Shown one piece after another: positions 36,101-46,779 of a stretch of 64,000 bases of DNA (its first letter is position 1; each line of letters begins with the position of its first letter). The translations under genes and the position numbers were made by a program. The stretch comes from Panopea generosa (lineage: Eukaryota; Mollusca; Bivalvia; Adapedonta; Hiatellidae), in contig CM055905.1 in NCBI GenBank assembly GCA_029582155.1, positions 69,352,463 to 69,416,462 on the forward strand, given 5' to 3'. The notes below the pieces were generated by a model. That model saw nothing but the letters and a program-made list of their open reading frames with translations. It was not told where the DNA came from and ran no database searches.

Positions 36101-38127
36101 GAACAGTGATACGGTACACTGGCCGTTGTTTTATATCTGAAATACTGTTTAAAAAGCACAAAACCCATTATAAAACGCAGGAACGGTGATTAGGTACACT
36201 GGCCGTTGTTTTATATCTGAAATACTGTTGATAAAGCACAAAACTCATTTTAAATCGCAGGAACGGTGATTAGGTACACTGGCCGTTGTTTCATATCTGA
36301 AATACTGTTGATAAAGCACAAAACTCATTTTAAATCGCAGGAACAGTGATTAGGTACACTGGCCGTTGTTTTATATCTGAAATACTGTTGATAAAGCACA
36401 AAACTCATTTTAAATCGCAGGAACGGTGATTAGGTACACTGGCCGTTGTTTCATATCTGAAATACTGTTGATAAAGCACAAAACTCATTTTAAATCGCAG
36501 GAACGGTGATTAGGTACACTGGCCGTTGTTTCATATCTGAAATACTGTTGATAAAGCACAAAACTCATTTTAAATCGCAGGAACGGTGATTAGGTACACT
36601 GGCCGTTGTTTTATATCTGAAATACTGTTGATAAAGCACAAAACTCATTTTAAATCGCAGGAACGGTGATTAGGTACACTGGCCGTTGTTTTATATCTGA
36701 AATACTGTTGATAAAGCACAAAACTCATTTTAAATCGCAGGAACGGTGATTAGGTACACTGGCCGTTGTTTTATATCTGAAATACTGTTGATAAAGCACA
36801 AAACTCATTTTAAATCGCAGGAACAGTGATACGGTACACTGGCCGTTGTTTTATATCTGAAATACTGTTTAAAAAGCACAAAACCCATTATAAAACGCAG
36901 GAACGGTGATTAGGTACACTGGCCGTTGTTTTATATCTGAAATACTGTTGATAAAGCACAAAACTCATTTTAAATCGCAGGAACAGTGATACGGTACACT
37001 GGCCGTTGTTTTATATCTGAAATACTGTTTAAAAAGCACAAAACCCATTATAAATCGCAGGAACGGTGATTAGGTACACTGGCCGTTGTTTCATATCTGA
37101 AATACTGTTGATAAAGCACAAAACTCATTTTAAATCGCAGGAACGATGATTAGGTAGACTGGCCGTTGTTTTATATCTGAAATACTGTTTAAAAAGCACA
37201 AAACCCATTATAAAACGCAGGAACGGTGATTAGGTACACTGGCCGTTGTTTTATATCTGAAATACTGTTGATAAAGCACAAAACTCATTTTAAATCGCAG
37301 GAACAGTGATACGGTACACTGGCCGTTGTTTTATATCTGAAATACTGTTTAAAAAGCACAAAACCCATTATAAAACGCAGGAACGGTGATTAGGTACACT
37401 GGCCGTTGTTTTATATCTGAAATACTGTTGATAAAGCACAAAACTCATTTTAAATCGCAGGAACAGTGATACGGTACACTGGCCGTTGTTTTATATCTGA
37501 AATACTGTTTAAAAAGCACAAAACCCATTATAAATCGCAGGAACGGTGATTAGGTACACTGGCCGTTGTTTCATATCTGAAATACTGTTGATAAAGCACA
37601 AAACTCATTTTAAATCGCAGGAACGATGATTAGGTACACTGGCCGTTGTTTTATATCTGAAATACTGTTTAAAAAGCACAAAACCCATTATAAAACGCAG
37701 GAACGGTGATTAGGTACACTGGCCGTTGTTTTATATCTGAAATACTGTTTAAAAAGCACAAAACCCATTATAAAACGCAGGAACGGTGATTAGGTACACT
37801 GGCCGTTGTTTTATATCTGAAATACTGTTATAAAAGCACAAAACCAATTATAAACAAACAAAATATTGCATTATTATGCGCAATTACGGGTAAAAGCCGA
37901 CTGCAAAAAACCCTAGAATATAAAATAAAGATTTGCAAATATCAATAACGGATTACAAGTAACTATTTCCAAAGAAATGCATATTTTCTCTCTTTCAGCG
38001 ATACCAATGCTTTGGCTACGCCCACTGGCCACCACCGAGTCAGATCCACATGGATTATCAGGGTCCCCCTAATCAGAACCAATGCTGGGTTTTAAAGAAA
38101 AACACCATCAGCCATGGAACACCATAA
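27149..38127 (+). CDS. Gene A: small secreted protein, 131 aa, 3 exons, unrecognised family
   Basis: Exons 27149-27346, 29113-29181 and 37999-38127 (stop TAA), with GT-AG and phase-0 introns. Translation: signal peptide of about 21 residues (hydrophobic FVTLAGLLCLYMS, then PGLA/GP), then an acidic/basic linker, then W32, W40, W57 and W64, exon 2 of 23 residues, and a last exon with C93 and C118 around GYAHWPPPSQIHMD. In B and C the Trp residues sit at 31, 39, 56 and 63 and the Cys at 92 and 117, so spacing is kept exactly. Two mature Cys suggest one disulfide. I do not recognise the family; anti-lipopolysaccharide factors and family 2 carbohydrate-binding modules were considered and not supported. 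The role is unknown; a secreted effector or matrix protein is a guess. Intron 2 is 8.8 kb and mostly tandem repeat, intron 1 carries a mariner relic. The C-terminal tail differs from B and C. Confidence 0.82.
27805..27975 (+). pseudogene. mariner (DD34D) transposase fragment in gene A intron 1
   Basis: One frame reads LLHDNSHAYTF...VTNFLKSKEVTVLPH; after a frameshift near 27885 it reads AYCPDLAPCDLFLFPKLK. These match the HDNA and YSPDLAPxDFFLFPKLK blocks that hold the second and third catalytic Asp of mariner transposases. Only this 3' portion remains. Confidence 0.8.
27992..28120 (+). repeat. 25-bp tandem repeat, about 5 copies
   Basis: GTAAACCAGTGCCTGTGTAG plus CTGCC, nearly identical copies, so a young expansion. 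It lies directly after the mariner fragment in gene A intron 1. Confidence 0.9.
28280..28480 (-). repeat. Dispersed repeat R, inverted copy
   Basis: CAGAACCTGATATCTCCCGA, TTATGACGTCATTCAAATTT and AACTGACCAATCAGCGTGCT are the reverse complements of the R words at 20400-20590. Confidence 0.6.
28885..29035 (-). repeat. SINE-B 3' part
   Basis: CATTTTCAACACATTTCATG, then GGAGGAAGACCCCAGAATGA, ATCTGAGTAGGAACC: tail-side sequence of SINE-B without the tRNA-like head. It lies 80 bp upstream of gene A exon 2. Confidence 0.7.
29645..29800 (+). repeat. Dispersed CTGCTTAA repeat (copy 3)
   Basis: CCTTAAGCAGCCAGCCAAGG, TTGCTTAATACAGGTTGA, then GTGGCAGTTTAAG and AGCTGCTTAATAGAGGTGA. Shared with 1-125 (inverted) and 9690-9850. 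Start of gene A intron 2. Confidence 0.6.
29878..30635 (+). repeat. ~75-bp segment repeated 680 bp apart in gene A intron 2
   Basis: GACCTAAATTTCCATCAAAA with GAGTCGTGGGC near 29885-29945 returns as AACCTAAATTTCCATCAAAA with GAGTCGTGCGC near 30565-30620. The sequence between is not recognised. Confidence 0.6.
30640..32449. other. Part of gene A intron 2 without recognisable features
   Basis: AT-rich single-copy-looking sequence. Several short open frames on both strands (60-94 codons) have no family signature or splice partners. Confidence 0.5.
32450..33900 (+). repeat. 30-bp minisatellite, about 48 diverged units
   Basis: The unit has CTCACTTCAGGGAGTTGTAT followed by ATAACCATAA. Monomers differ by 10-30 percent, so it is older than the 80-bp array. 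A period of 30 keeps several frames open on both strands (up to 148 codons of a 10-residue repeat); not a gene. Bases 33901-34841 hold nothing recognisable. Confidence 0.92.
34842..37855 (+). repeat. 80-bp satellite array, about 37.7 units with no indels, nested higher-order repeats
   Basis: The unit includes GGCCGTTGTTTTATATCTGA, AATACTGTTGATAAAGCACA, AAACTCATTTTAAATCGCAG and GAACGGTGATTAGGTACACT, exactly 80 bp throughout. Two monomer types alternate: the common one and a variant with CTGTTTAAAAAGCACAAAAC and CCATTATAAAACGCAG that almost always follows a unit ending GAACAGTGATACGGTACACT. Marker variants recur 720 bp apart on the left and 480 bp apart on the right. It ends 143 bp before the gene A exon 3 acceptor. 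Confidence 0.96.
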
Positions 38128-38186
38128 TACCAAACCGCGAGATGCAACATAGTATAATTATACAATGAAGAAGACAAATATCTGTG

Positions 38187-38192
38187 AATAAA
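38187..38192 (+). promoter_or_regulatory. Polyadenylation signal of gene A
   Basis: AATAAA, 60 bp after the gene A stop codon. Confidence 0.6.
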
Positions 38193-38239
38193 TTAATTCA
38201 TTGTTATTGTCATGTTATTTATCATTTATCAGTATTATA

Positions 38240-38460
38240 TGTGGCGGAATGGTTTAAGGCGCCGTCTCAATATGACTTACAGGACCTGTCACCATTAAGG
38301 TTCTAGGTTCGGGTCTTGCTCTATCCAAAAACTTCATGTGAGAAAGTTTACCAGTTTGCTGTTCTACTCAGATTCATTCTGAGGTCTTCCTCCAATGAAA
38401 AAACTGGATATGGCATACACAACCTGAAATGTGTTGAAAATGGCGTTACAACCCAACCTA
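38240..38460 (+). repeat. SINE-B, full-length type
   Basis: A tRNA-like head (GTGGCGGAATGGTTTAAGGC, GGTTCTAGGTTCGGGTC) is followed by GTGAGAAAGTTTACCAGTTT, ATTCATTCTGAGGTCTTCCT and a tail AACCTGAAATGTGTTGAAAA. Confidence 0.8.
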
Positions 38461-38559
38461 AACAGTGAAAAATGTAAAGACAGTTTTGGGGAACAAAACC
38501 GCATTTATTTATATTGTCCATACATTGTTGTCTACCATGTTCACCATCATTATCTTGTT

Positions 38560-38890
38560 TATGTTGTTGTTGTTGTTGTTGATGTAAAGTGTTGTATGTG
38601 GTGTTTAACGTCACTTTCAACAATTTATCAGCCATTTTGCGACATTGTCTTCTTGAGACAGTATTCTGATCGATGCCAAACTGGAATATCATGCCGCAGA
38701 CACATGTAATAATACCCCACCCAGACACATTATACTAATACCAGACCTAGGACTATCTTCTCAATGCTGAGCGCCATGTGGTGAAGCTTTTTGTACCATG
38801 TTTCGAGTATTTGGTACGACTCGGCCGGGGATCGAACACACGATCTTCCGCATGCGAGGCGAACACTTTACCCCTACACCATGCTGTGAT
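38560..38890 (-). repeat. SINE-C, near full-length
   Basis: On the minus strand a tRNA-like head (GCATGCGGAAGATCGTGTG, then TCGATCCCCGGCCGAG) leads into a ~240-bp body with ATGATATTCCAGTTTGGCAT and GAGACAGTATTC on the plus side. The same order is seen at 51650-51945. Confidence 0.8.
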
Positions 38891-39044
38891 CTTGATATGT
38901 ATATGTTAATTATGTATTAATTACACAGTGTTTAATAATATCCACAGAATAATATCACGTATTATTTGATGCAGTTCAATAGGATGAAAGGATTGACTGT
39001 TGTAATTGCCATCTTGATTCTAATGTTATTTGTATATTAAAAGA

Positions 39045-39120
39045 AAAGGGCCTTAACTAAGTTGCTAGAACTTGTGGCCCAAACCTATTTGCTTTTTATG
39101 TGAATTATGCAATAAAATAG
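39045..39120 (+). repeat. LINE 3'-end fragment
   Basis: GGGCCTTAACTAAGTTGCTA, GAACTTGTGGCCCAAACCTA and GCAATAAAAT parallel 19858-19935, the 3' end of the LINE relic. This is a strongly 5'-truncated copy. Confidence 0.65.
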
Positions 39121-41169
39121 GTTTAAACCATTTGAAACAGTTCCAAAATATATTTCATCTATATTTTATCTACTAATCGCTTCTCCTAAAACACTTACGT
39201 CTGAAGAAATAACAAGGGTGTTTCAATATACGTGATGAAGTCAGTCCGTCTTTCAGTTTTGTCAAAGAATGTCATAAATGTTAATTAATAGTTTTATTAT
39301 TATTTATGTGAATTAATATATAAGATATACATAACTGTAATCATTTTTAATATCGCTTCGTTTTTCTGAATATATGTTATATATTTTCTGAAGCCTTAAG
39401 ACGTCGTTTCTTTTCTTACTTTTTTAAGAACATAGTTTTAACTATTTTGCAAATAATTACACAATCTATGGAAATGAAATATGTTGCCTAGCGATGTGTG
39501 TAAAATTCGGACTAAGGAAAAGGCAAAAATATGTATGGATTCGGGAATGTACCTTCTCTAGACGGTTACACATTACTGCCCATAAAGGTGTTACACAAGT
39601 GTTACGAATATCCTACATTTCCATAAAATCGCAATTTCTATCGTCGTGCGCAATTAAAGCATAATTTAATCATTTAATAAAACTAGCTATGGCGATATGT
39701 CATATAAAACATACAATATATGCTAATATATAAAAAAGAATATGTAACAGAAAATAGAGTATTGGCAGCAGCTAGTTCTAATGACCGTATAATCGAGGTT
39801 AAATGCGTCAGAATACCCAATGATACAGTCTAGTGTGTCAGGGAAAGTATGCTTTTGTTCGCATTGACTTATAATTCAGGGCAATTGCTTCAATCATTTT
39901 TTTTATTTTGGAGAAAAAAACCCATAATTATGTATAGTTGAACTGTTTGTTTTATTGGTAAAAAATAAAAATTTCAGGTTTCAATTTCGAATGAATACAT
40001 TTGGAAGTACATGTATTATAAATAGATTGTTTTGGTGGACAAATTTCAAAGCAGAATAAACGATGCATCCGTTAGTATTCAGCGGCATATAAACGAAATT
40101 GATTCAATCTTCTCAGCTGTAGAAAGTTATACGACCATTTCAAGCATTTTCAAAACAAAATCCAACCAAATTACACAAGTCTTAATTTCTTGAGCGCAAA
40201 ACCTTCTTACCATTACTAAGGGGGAGTAAACATGGTTGTTATTACATCCAATATTAAAAAAGTTTTTGTTCAAGAAAACTATTTGAAGTATTAGGCAATG
40301 ATCTTCCAACGGGTTTTAAACCTGTTACCTTATGTAACGGGAACAATGTATAATGGTAGAAAAAGAGTATATTTTTAACGTTTTTATATAAATAACTGTA
40401 TAAGACGTATTAATAAATAAACTTTCATCGGGTTTCAAACCCTGTGCTCCGTGCACTGCATGTCAATAAGTGGAGAAGAGAGTATGGGAGGGGACGTCCT
40501 CTAATGGTAACGGTACGGGGAAAATAATATCTTAAAAAACAACAACAACAAATGCTGCATTTTAGTAGGTTTAAGGTAGAAACATTGTTTTTATTGTTAT
40601 TGAGTCCATTATTTTTAAATGTTTTGTTTTATTAAAACACACACACAAAAGAATAAACGAACCTCTACTGGATTTCAAACACATACCCTATGCACGTGAG
40701 TGAGAATTGGGAGAGGGTTAGAAACGGTACGGGTGCCTCCTCCGGAAGAGTTTAATATTAAAACCACTAACTGTATTCCAGTTAGTTTTACGAAAAAACT
40801 TTGGTTATCATTTACTCTAGATGTTTGGTAGTTTGTGACTTTAAACCTCATTATTTAAATTTAAGGCAAAGTATATACTGCCCCCACCCCTCGACACACA
40901 CATCTGGAAATTGAAAACCCGGTCCATCATCGCCTCAACCCCCCCCCCCCCACCCCACCCCCACTGGCTCCTACGCCTATGATACCATGATACCTTATTT
41001 TATATGCACACATATGTAGGTTACTTGTTGTATTTGATTTTTCACGTGACTCTCCTAGAAACATTAACATTGCGGCAAATGTGTATCATAAATAAACATA
41101 ATGTACACTTGTGGCCACAGATGCTTGGTTTGATTTCACATGAGCAATCAAGCGATCCACGCTCGCCAA

Positions 41170-41176
41170 TATAAAA
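41170..41176 (+). promoter_or_regulatory. TATA box of gene B
   Basis: TATAAAA, preceded by the block TTTCACATGAGCAATCAAGC that is also kept ahead of gene C. It lies only 29 bp before the first ATG (41199). Confidence 0.6.
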
Positions 41177-41198
41177 TGTCATCATTCACTCCGCATTT

Positions 41199-43991
41199 AT
41201 GACTGCAGATATGATCCGTTCTGCATCGTTCGTCTTGGTGCTGTGTTTGGCAATATCGCTCGTCGTGCCTGGGGATGCTGGGCCGAACTGGAAACCAACA
41301 AAAAGAGATTACTGGGCATCCAAAGTTTCCGGAATATTCGCGGGTTTTAAACTTGACGTCGTTTGGCAAAGAAACGTACGAGCATGGGGAAAGGTAAATA
41401 TCTTTCTTTCGTTTGCACTTTCTGCATTCTTGTTTTTATCAAAGAAAGATATCTTGAAAGGGAATTAAAATGTAACAAAAACCTGATTAAGTTTTGTAAT
41501 ACCAAAGGAGATGCCCATAACATTTCAAAAGAGTATCGGTTATTCATTTCAATGTTATGGAATTTGATTAAGGCATATCAGAACATAATATAATACAATA
41601 AACTTGATGAATGAGGCAGGCCTAACATAAATACAGATGTAAACGTATACACATGTAAATAATATTTAATGTTGATTTCGGTTCATAGAATGTTTATCTA
41701 TATATTATTTTTTTTATTATTTTCTGCTAACACACGTCTCGTACAAGATAACTCCAATGACTTCGTTTGAATAAGTATTTAGTTTTTATTAAAACATATC
41801 CGTTGCGTAGTTGTGCTTGTTTCAGCCTAACAGATCTTTCCCCCAGTTTTAAACATTTTTTATTACTGCACAACTTGTCTAAACGTTTGTCTTTTTTAGA
41901 AAAGCAAGCGCCCCCAATGATCTTTGTTAATTGACTTGTTAACTGTTTAATTTAGTTATTAATTTATAATAAGTCATTATTTCGAATGTTTATAGCAAAT
42001 GTCTTTTTTATATTTTATGCCAAATAGCGCATGAAAACATTGACAAGGGAAATAAATAGTAGTTAACTGTTAATACAGTTTACGTGTCATGGGTGTGTTT
42101 ATGAAAACTCTGGGACGATAGTAACATAGAACAACAGTAGGCATACATTGGGATTTTCTTTATTCTTCAGTCATTTGATTATTTCAACAAATGTTCTAAT
42201 CCATTGTTCAAGTGATATAAAAAGCTGTCAGTTGGATGGATGAATGCATGAAAAATTGAATTAATGAAATGAAGTTTGACGGCGTACTATCCTATTAAGT
42301 TCATATATAAATCCAACAGGAAGGAATAATCCAGACCCAGTCCATGTAGAACTCCGACTAACCTTCACGAGAGACACCTTGTTTACGTACTCGTATACGT
42401 AATGAAGCACATACGTGCACACACATTTACAAATGAATATGTTTTTGTTTTTTTTTCAATTTTTATATACTTATCCAAATAGTATATAGATAATATTGAA
42501 TTCAAAAGTTTTCAACGAAACATATTATAATAATTATTATTTTGGTTATGCTAATTTTTGCATGGGTGCGTGTGTGCATAATTCATAAAAGGAACAACTT
42601 GTGAAGTGATAATGTAGCTAAATGCTTTTTAATTTCAGTGATACGACACTACTGTGTTTTTGACATAAATGTTACAAAAAGGAGCCGTATGGGAAATGTA
42701 ATACTGGTTTGAGATTTAAAACTTTTTTTTAATTCTGTATATGCATTTATCAGAAAAACAGGTACTTTTGAAACAGAAATAAAGTTTTCATTTTGGGACA
42801 GTGTAGGATACTGATAATGTTAAATTCTTAAGTTTCCAATGAAAATATTAAAATATTTATTATTTCATGTTAGTTTTTGCATGCGTGCGATAGTGATGTG
42901 ATAATGTTGCTATATGCTGTTTTATTTCAGTGGTACGACACAACAAATAAGAGATATAAATTGTACAAAGTAATATTTGACGCTACAAAAGGATTTTTGG
43001 TAATGATATATGTTTTTATTTAAATTTTATTTTATTCATAATGTGACATTTATGTATGGAAAGCATTCGTTTATCAATTCAAAATACCAATTTGTGTACG
43101 GAGTTCGTGTAATTTTATTATTTCATGAGTAGAGCATCAGTTTAAAGTTCGGAGGATCATTTGTTCGATTCTCCGCCACAGCTATATGTGGTGTCCTTGA
43201 GCAAGACACTTCATCAGCATTGTGCTTACTACTGGTTTTATCCAAGAAGGTTTCGAGGTTGATGTGTCTCAGTTGTAAAATAGATAAGTTTAAAGGAACA
43301 GCACTGTTATGTCTGAAAAGTGAAGGGACTGAGATTGAAAGAAAAAAATGGTGACAACTAGGAATATGTTAAATATCGTTTGCCAATATACAAATATATT
43401 CTTTTTTGCGAGGATTATACATAAAATTAGAAAATATATAACCGACAAAAGACAAAGTATTCAAAGGACACAGACAACAGATAGGCTGCAACAGCAGAAA
43501 CGGTCCTAATTCTCCCGGCTGCGAAGCATTTCAAACTAGCACGCTGATTGGTCAGCTGCTTTAGCGGAAGTTGAATAACGTCATAGTTCGGTGTGAGCAT
43601 AATGACGGTTATAAAAGACCATTAATTCTCCTTCTTTAAAAATGCATTTTCCTTCTTTTGATACTAATTGCTTTTATTGCATGTTTGAATTGAGTATTTA
43701 CAAAATCACAATTAAAAAAATGCTTTCAAAATGCTCCAAACACACCAATAATGCCACTTAAATACCAAAATAAACATGCAATAACAAACACATCATAACA
43801 TATTCATACTGTGTTATACATTTGGTTACACAGTGCACATTCTGTTATTTTGTTTATTTCAGAAACTAAGGTGTACTGGTTATGTCCACTGGCCACCACC
43901 GTCAGCTCTTCATCTCGACTTTACGAAGCCAACAAACCTAAACAAATGTACTCCGTTACTTAGAGGTCTGTCAAGAAAACGTGATGGATAA
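41199..43991 (+). CDS. Gene B: small secreted protein, 130 aa, 3 exons, same family as A and C
   Basis: Exons 41199-41393, 42931-42999 and 43863-43991 (TAA), phase-0 GT-AG introns of 1537 and 863 bp. Signal peptide: MIRSASFVLVLCLAISLVV, with likely cleavage near PGDA/GP. The mature part has W31, W39, W56 and W63, aromatic exon 2 (YDTTNKRYKLYKVIFDATKG) and the last exon with C92, GYVHWPPPS and C117, ending in a basic tail LSRKRDG. The start is uncertain: M1 is shared with C and, by ATGACTG, with A, but M5 fits the TATA spacing better. AATAAA occurs at 44193. The mature chain is basic. Function not recognised. Confidence 0.82.
42590..42700 (+). pseudogene. Relic copy of gene B exon 2
   Basis: TTTTTAATTTCAGTGATACG followed by ACACTAC parallels the true exon 2 border at 42919-42945 (TTTTATTTCAG then TGGTACGACACAAC). 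The first codon TGG (Trp) has become TGA. The flanks (CATGGGTGCGTGTG vs CATGCGTGCGATAG) also match, so about 300 bp was tandemly duplicated and the first exon copy decayed. It lies in intron 1. Confidence 0.65.
43105..43300 (+). repeat. SINE-F in gene B intron 2 (shared with gene C)
   Basis: A tRNA-like stretch (GAGTAGAGCATCAGTTTAAA, TTGTTCGATTCTCCGCC) is followed by GGTGTCCTTGAGCAAGACAC and a TACTGGTTTTATCC body. The same element sits at the equivalent place in gene C (51420-51600). Confidence 0.65.
43485..43620 (+). repeat. Dispersed repeat R in gene B intron 2
   Basis: AGCACGCTGATTGGTCAGCT, GCTTTAGCGGAAGTTGAATA, ACGTCATAGTTCG. The collinear copy in gene C is at 52085-52180. Confidence 0.6.
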
Positions 43992-44450
43992 ATTAATAAA
44001 CCTAACAAATCATTCATACCTACATATGCGGGACAATCATTAAAAACTTACTATTTAATGATTACTGTTTCCGTTAATGACACCAATCACAAAAAATGTA
44101 GTCCCAAATCAGCCTTGAACTTACTTGAACTCTGGTCAAGGGACTGCATGTAGTTTGGTTGACATATCAATGGTTTGTAATATGATATAAGAAATAAAAC
44201 ATGTACAACATGGTATATCGTTGTGGTCCCTTATAGATTGTATTACTCTTTTACAAGCACAATTATTTAACTGTTTTGTTTATATATCCGGACAGCACTC
44301 CATGATTCTTCCGGACCAGCAATATTAACAACACTTGGAACATTGCTGTTTTGATAGCAGTTAACTTTGATAAAACCATTTTCAATACAAGGGTATGTGG
44401 AGTTGTGGTATTTACCTACTGCAACATCAGTCGGTATTTTCCGCATAACT

Positions 44451-45089
44451 TGGGGCTCGTACGTAAAAATCCGAGATACTCTCCGGATTGCCGAAACATG
44501 TAAACGGCGTCTATTTGTCATTGTAAAATGACTTAATTCTCAGACGTTATACCCTACGTAGACTGGCGTAAATTACTGTTCCAGTTTTTTGCTTGTTCTT
44601 TATGGAGGTGGCCTGAAATATCTATATAGTAAATGTACCTTTTCTTGAGTTATGTGATAAAAGTAATTATGCATTTGTGCTAATTTTTTTATTGAATTGA
44701 ATTGATTGAAATCATTGCGAACTTGTTTAATAAATTCAATAACAACTCATGTAAGACCCTCTATTTATTACAAGGTAAACATAGTTGTTTTACAAAAATA
44801 AGTTCAAAATAATTTATGGAGAGAAGTCAACAATTAAAAACTTGTCAGTCGCGTAAATAGCACAACATTTGAAAAAAAAAAAAGTTTCTAATTTACGAAT
44901 AATATTAATTCTATTATAACGAGAGAAAATCGGAGCGCTAGTGTAGTGGATAGCGTGTTTGTGGTTCACGCCAGAGGTTGTGGGTAAAGCTAATCAATAA
45001 AGCCTTTCCAAAGCAGTCACTTATTATTAATCAAGTTAGTTGTGATCATGCTGTTTTTGACGGCTGTATCCCTCCAATGCAACGTCGCT
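44451..45089. other. Spacer between the two duplication units
   Basis: No gene. It contains AT-rich sequence and a SINE-D relic at 44930-45010 (TAGTGTAGTGGATAGCGTGT, GGTTCACGCCAGAGGTTGTG). Confidence 0.5.
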
Positions 45090-46029
45090 TATTAGTTATA
45101 TATTTTCTTAAGCCTTAAGATGTCGTTTCTTTTCCTACTTTTTTTTTCAGAACATAGTTTTAACTCCATGTATTTCGCAAATAATTTCAAAATCTATAAA
45201 AAAAAAATGAAATCTATCGATATCTGTAAAACTCGGACGAAGAAAAAGGCAAATATATTTCAAGTATGGATTCGGGAATTTATTTTCTCTAAACAGATAC
45301 ACATTACTGTCCATAATGGTGTTTCACATGTGTTTGGAATATCCTATTTTTCCATAAAATCGCAATTTATACCGTCGTGCGCACATAAGGCATTACTTAA
45401 TCATTTAAGAAAACTATCTATGGCGACATATCGTTTAAAATGTACAATATATGCTAATATATATAAAGAATAAGTAAAAAGAAAATCAGGTAATAGCAGC
45501 AGCTGTTTCTAATGACCGTGTAATCGAGATGAAGTTTTAACCTGGCGTGCGTCAGAATACCAAATGATACAGTAAGTCTGATGTGTGAAGGAAAATATGT
45601 TTTTGTAATTCAGTCATTTTATTTATTTTGTGAACTTATTGAGGAAAACCGTCAATAACGTATCAATTGAACTGTCTTTTTTTGTGGTAAATAAATACTA
45701 TTTCAGGTTTCAATTTCGAATGAATACAGTTCAAACCACATCTATCATAAATAGAAAGTTTTGGTGGACAAATTTCAAAGCAGATTTAACGATGAAATGG
45801 GAAATAAAATCATGTAAATCATGCCTATTTTAAGATCAACGCACCTTCAAATTGTCAGAAATTCATCTGTCAATAATTCCAATCTCATATACATATATGT
45901 ATTTGAAGCATGTTCATTGGACAACGTCAATTTTTTAAAGACTTTTATTTTCCGATTAAACCTCTGAAGCCCGACTCCTTTTTACGTTTCTCGTGTAGAT
46001 ATTGATGGTTGGTTTGATATTATATGGAC

Positions 46030-46112
46030 GGACTTTATATAATTTGAGCGTTATTCGATATTCTTTACACATGCATAAAAAACGTAAAAAATGAATTTAA
46101 TTCTATAGTAAC
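46030..46112 (+). mobile_element. Half copy of the foldback MITE seen at 22189
   Basis: GGACTTTATATAATTTGAGC, ATTCGATATTCTTTACACAT and GCATAAAAAACG parallel the right arm at 22257-22330. The left arm is absent, so it cannot fold on itself as the full copy can. Confidence 0.65.
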
Positions 46113-46624
46113 CAGCGGCTTCCAAATGAAAATAGTTCAATCTTCACAGCTGAAGAAAGTAATACGACCGCTTTAAGCATTTTCAAAAAAATCCGAATTT
46201 ACTGTGGCACAAGTCAAATTCTTGCGCGCAATACTATTTTTACCATCACTTATGTCAGTAAATATGATTGCTATAACAATATTCTAAATGTTTTTATTAA
46301 GAAAACTATATGATGTATTAGACACTGATCTCCCAACGAGGTTTAAACCCGTTACCTCGTGTACCGTGAGCAAGAAATGGTGGTCGATATTTAACAGTCT
46401 TTTTAACGTTTTTTAAAGAATCCTATATAAGATGTTTCAAAAATGAACTTTCATCGGGTTTCAAACGCGGCATTTCGTGCATTGCGAATCAATATGTGGG
46501 GGGCGAGTGTGAGAGGGACGTCCCCTAATTGTGACGGTACGGGGAAAAATGATATCTTAAAAACCAAATGCTACAGTCTAGTAGGTTTAAGGGGAAAAAT
46601 TGTTGTAATTAACTCCAATATTTT

Positions 46625-46626
<2 letters not shown>

Positions 46627-46672
<46 letters not shown>
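46627..46672 (+). repeat. (AC)n microsatellite
   Basis: About 23 uninterrupted AC units. Unit 1 has only a short ACACACACA at the matching place (about 40640), so this tract grew after the duplication. Confidence 0.95.
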
Positions 46673-46674
<2 letters not shown>

Positions 46675-46779
46675 ACCTCTACCGGATTTCAAACACAGTA
46701 CCCCATGCACTGTAAACCAAAACGTTGGTAGGGGACTATAGTCCGGCAGATAATCCGGGTATTTTCAATGAACCTTGCA

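Larger units (their letters stand above)
39370..44450 (+). repeat. Segmental duplication, unit 1 (contains gene B)
   Basis: Matches unit 2 (45090-53690) from GTTATATATTTTCT(G/T)AAGCC through gene B to CATTGCTGTTTTGATAG and past it. Upstream flank, promoter, exons, introns and 3' flank are all collinear. Unit 2 is longer because of later insertions. Confidence 0.85.

Noticed and set aside
34842-37855. CRISPR-like regular array
   Set aside because: Units are contiguous 80-bp repeats with no unique spacers, in a eukaryotic intron.
44267-44521. 84-codon minus-strand frame after gene B
   Set aside because: The homologous stretch after gene C (53520-53690) is not open, so the frame is not conserved across the duplication.
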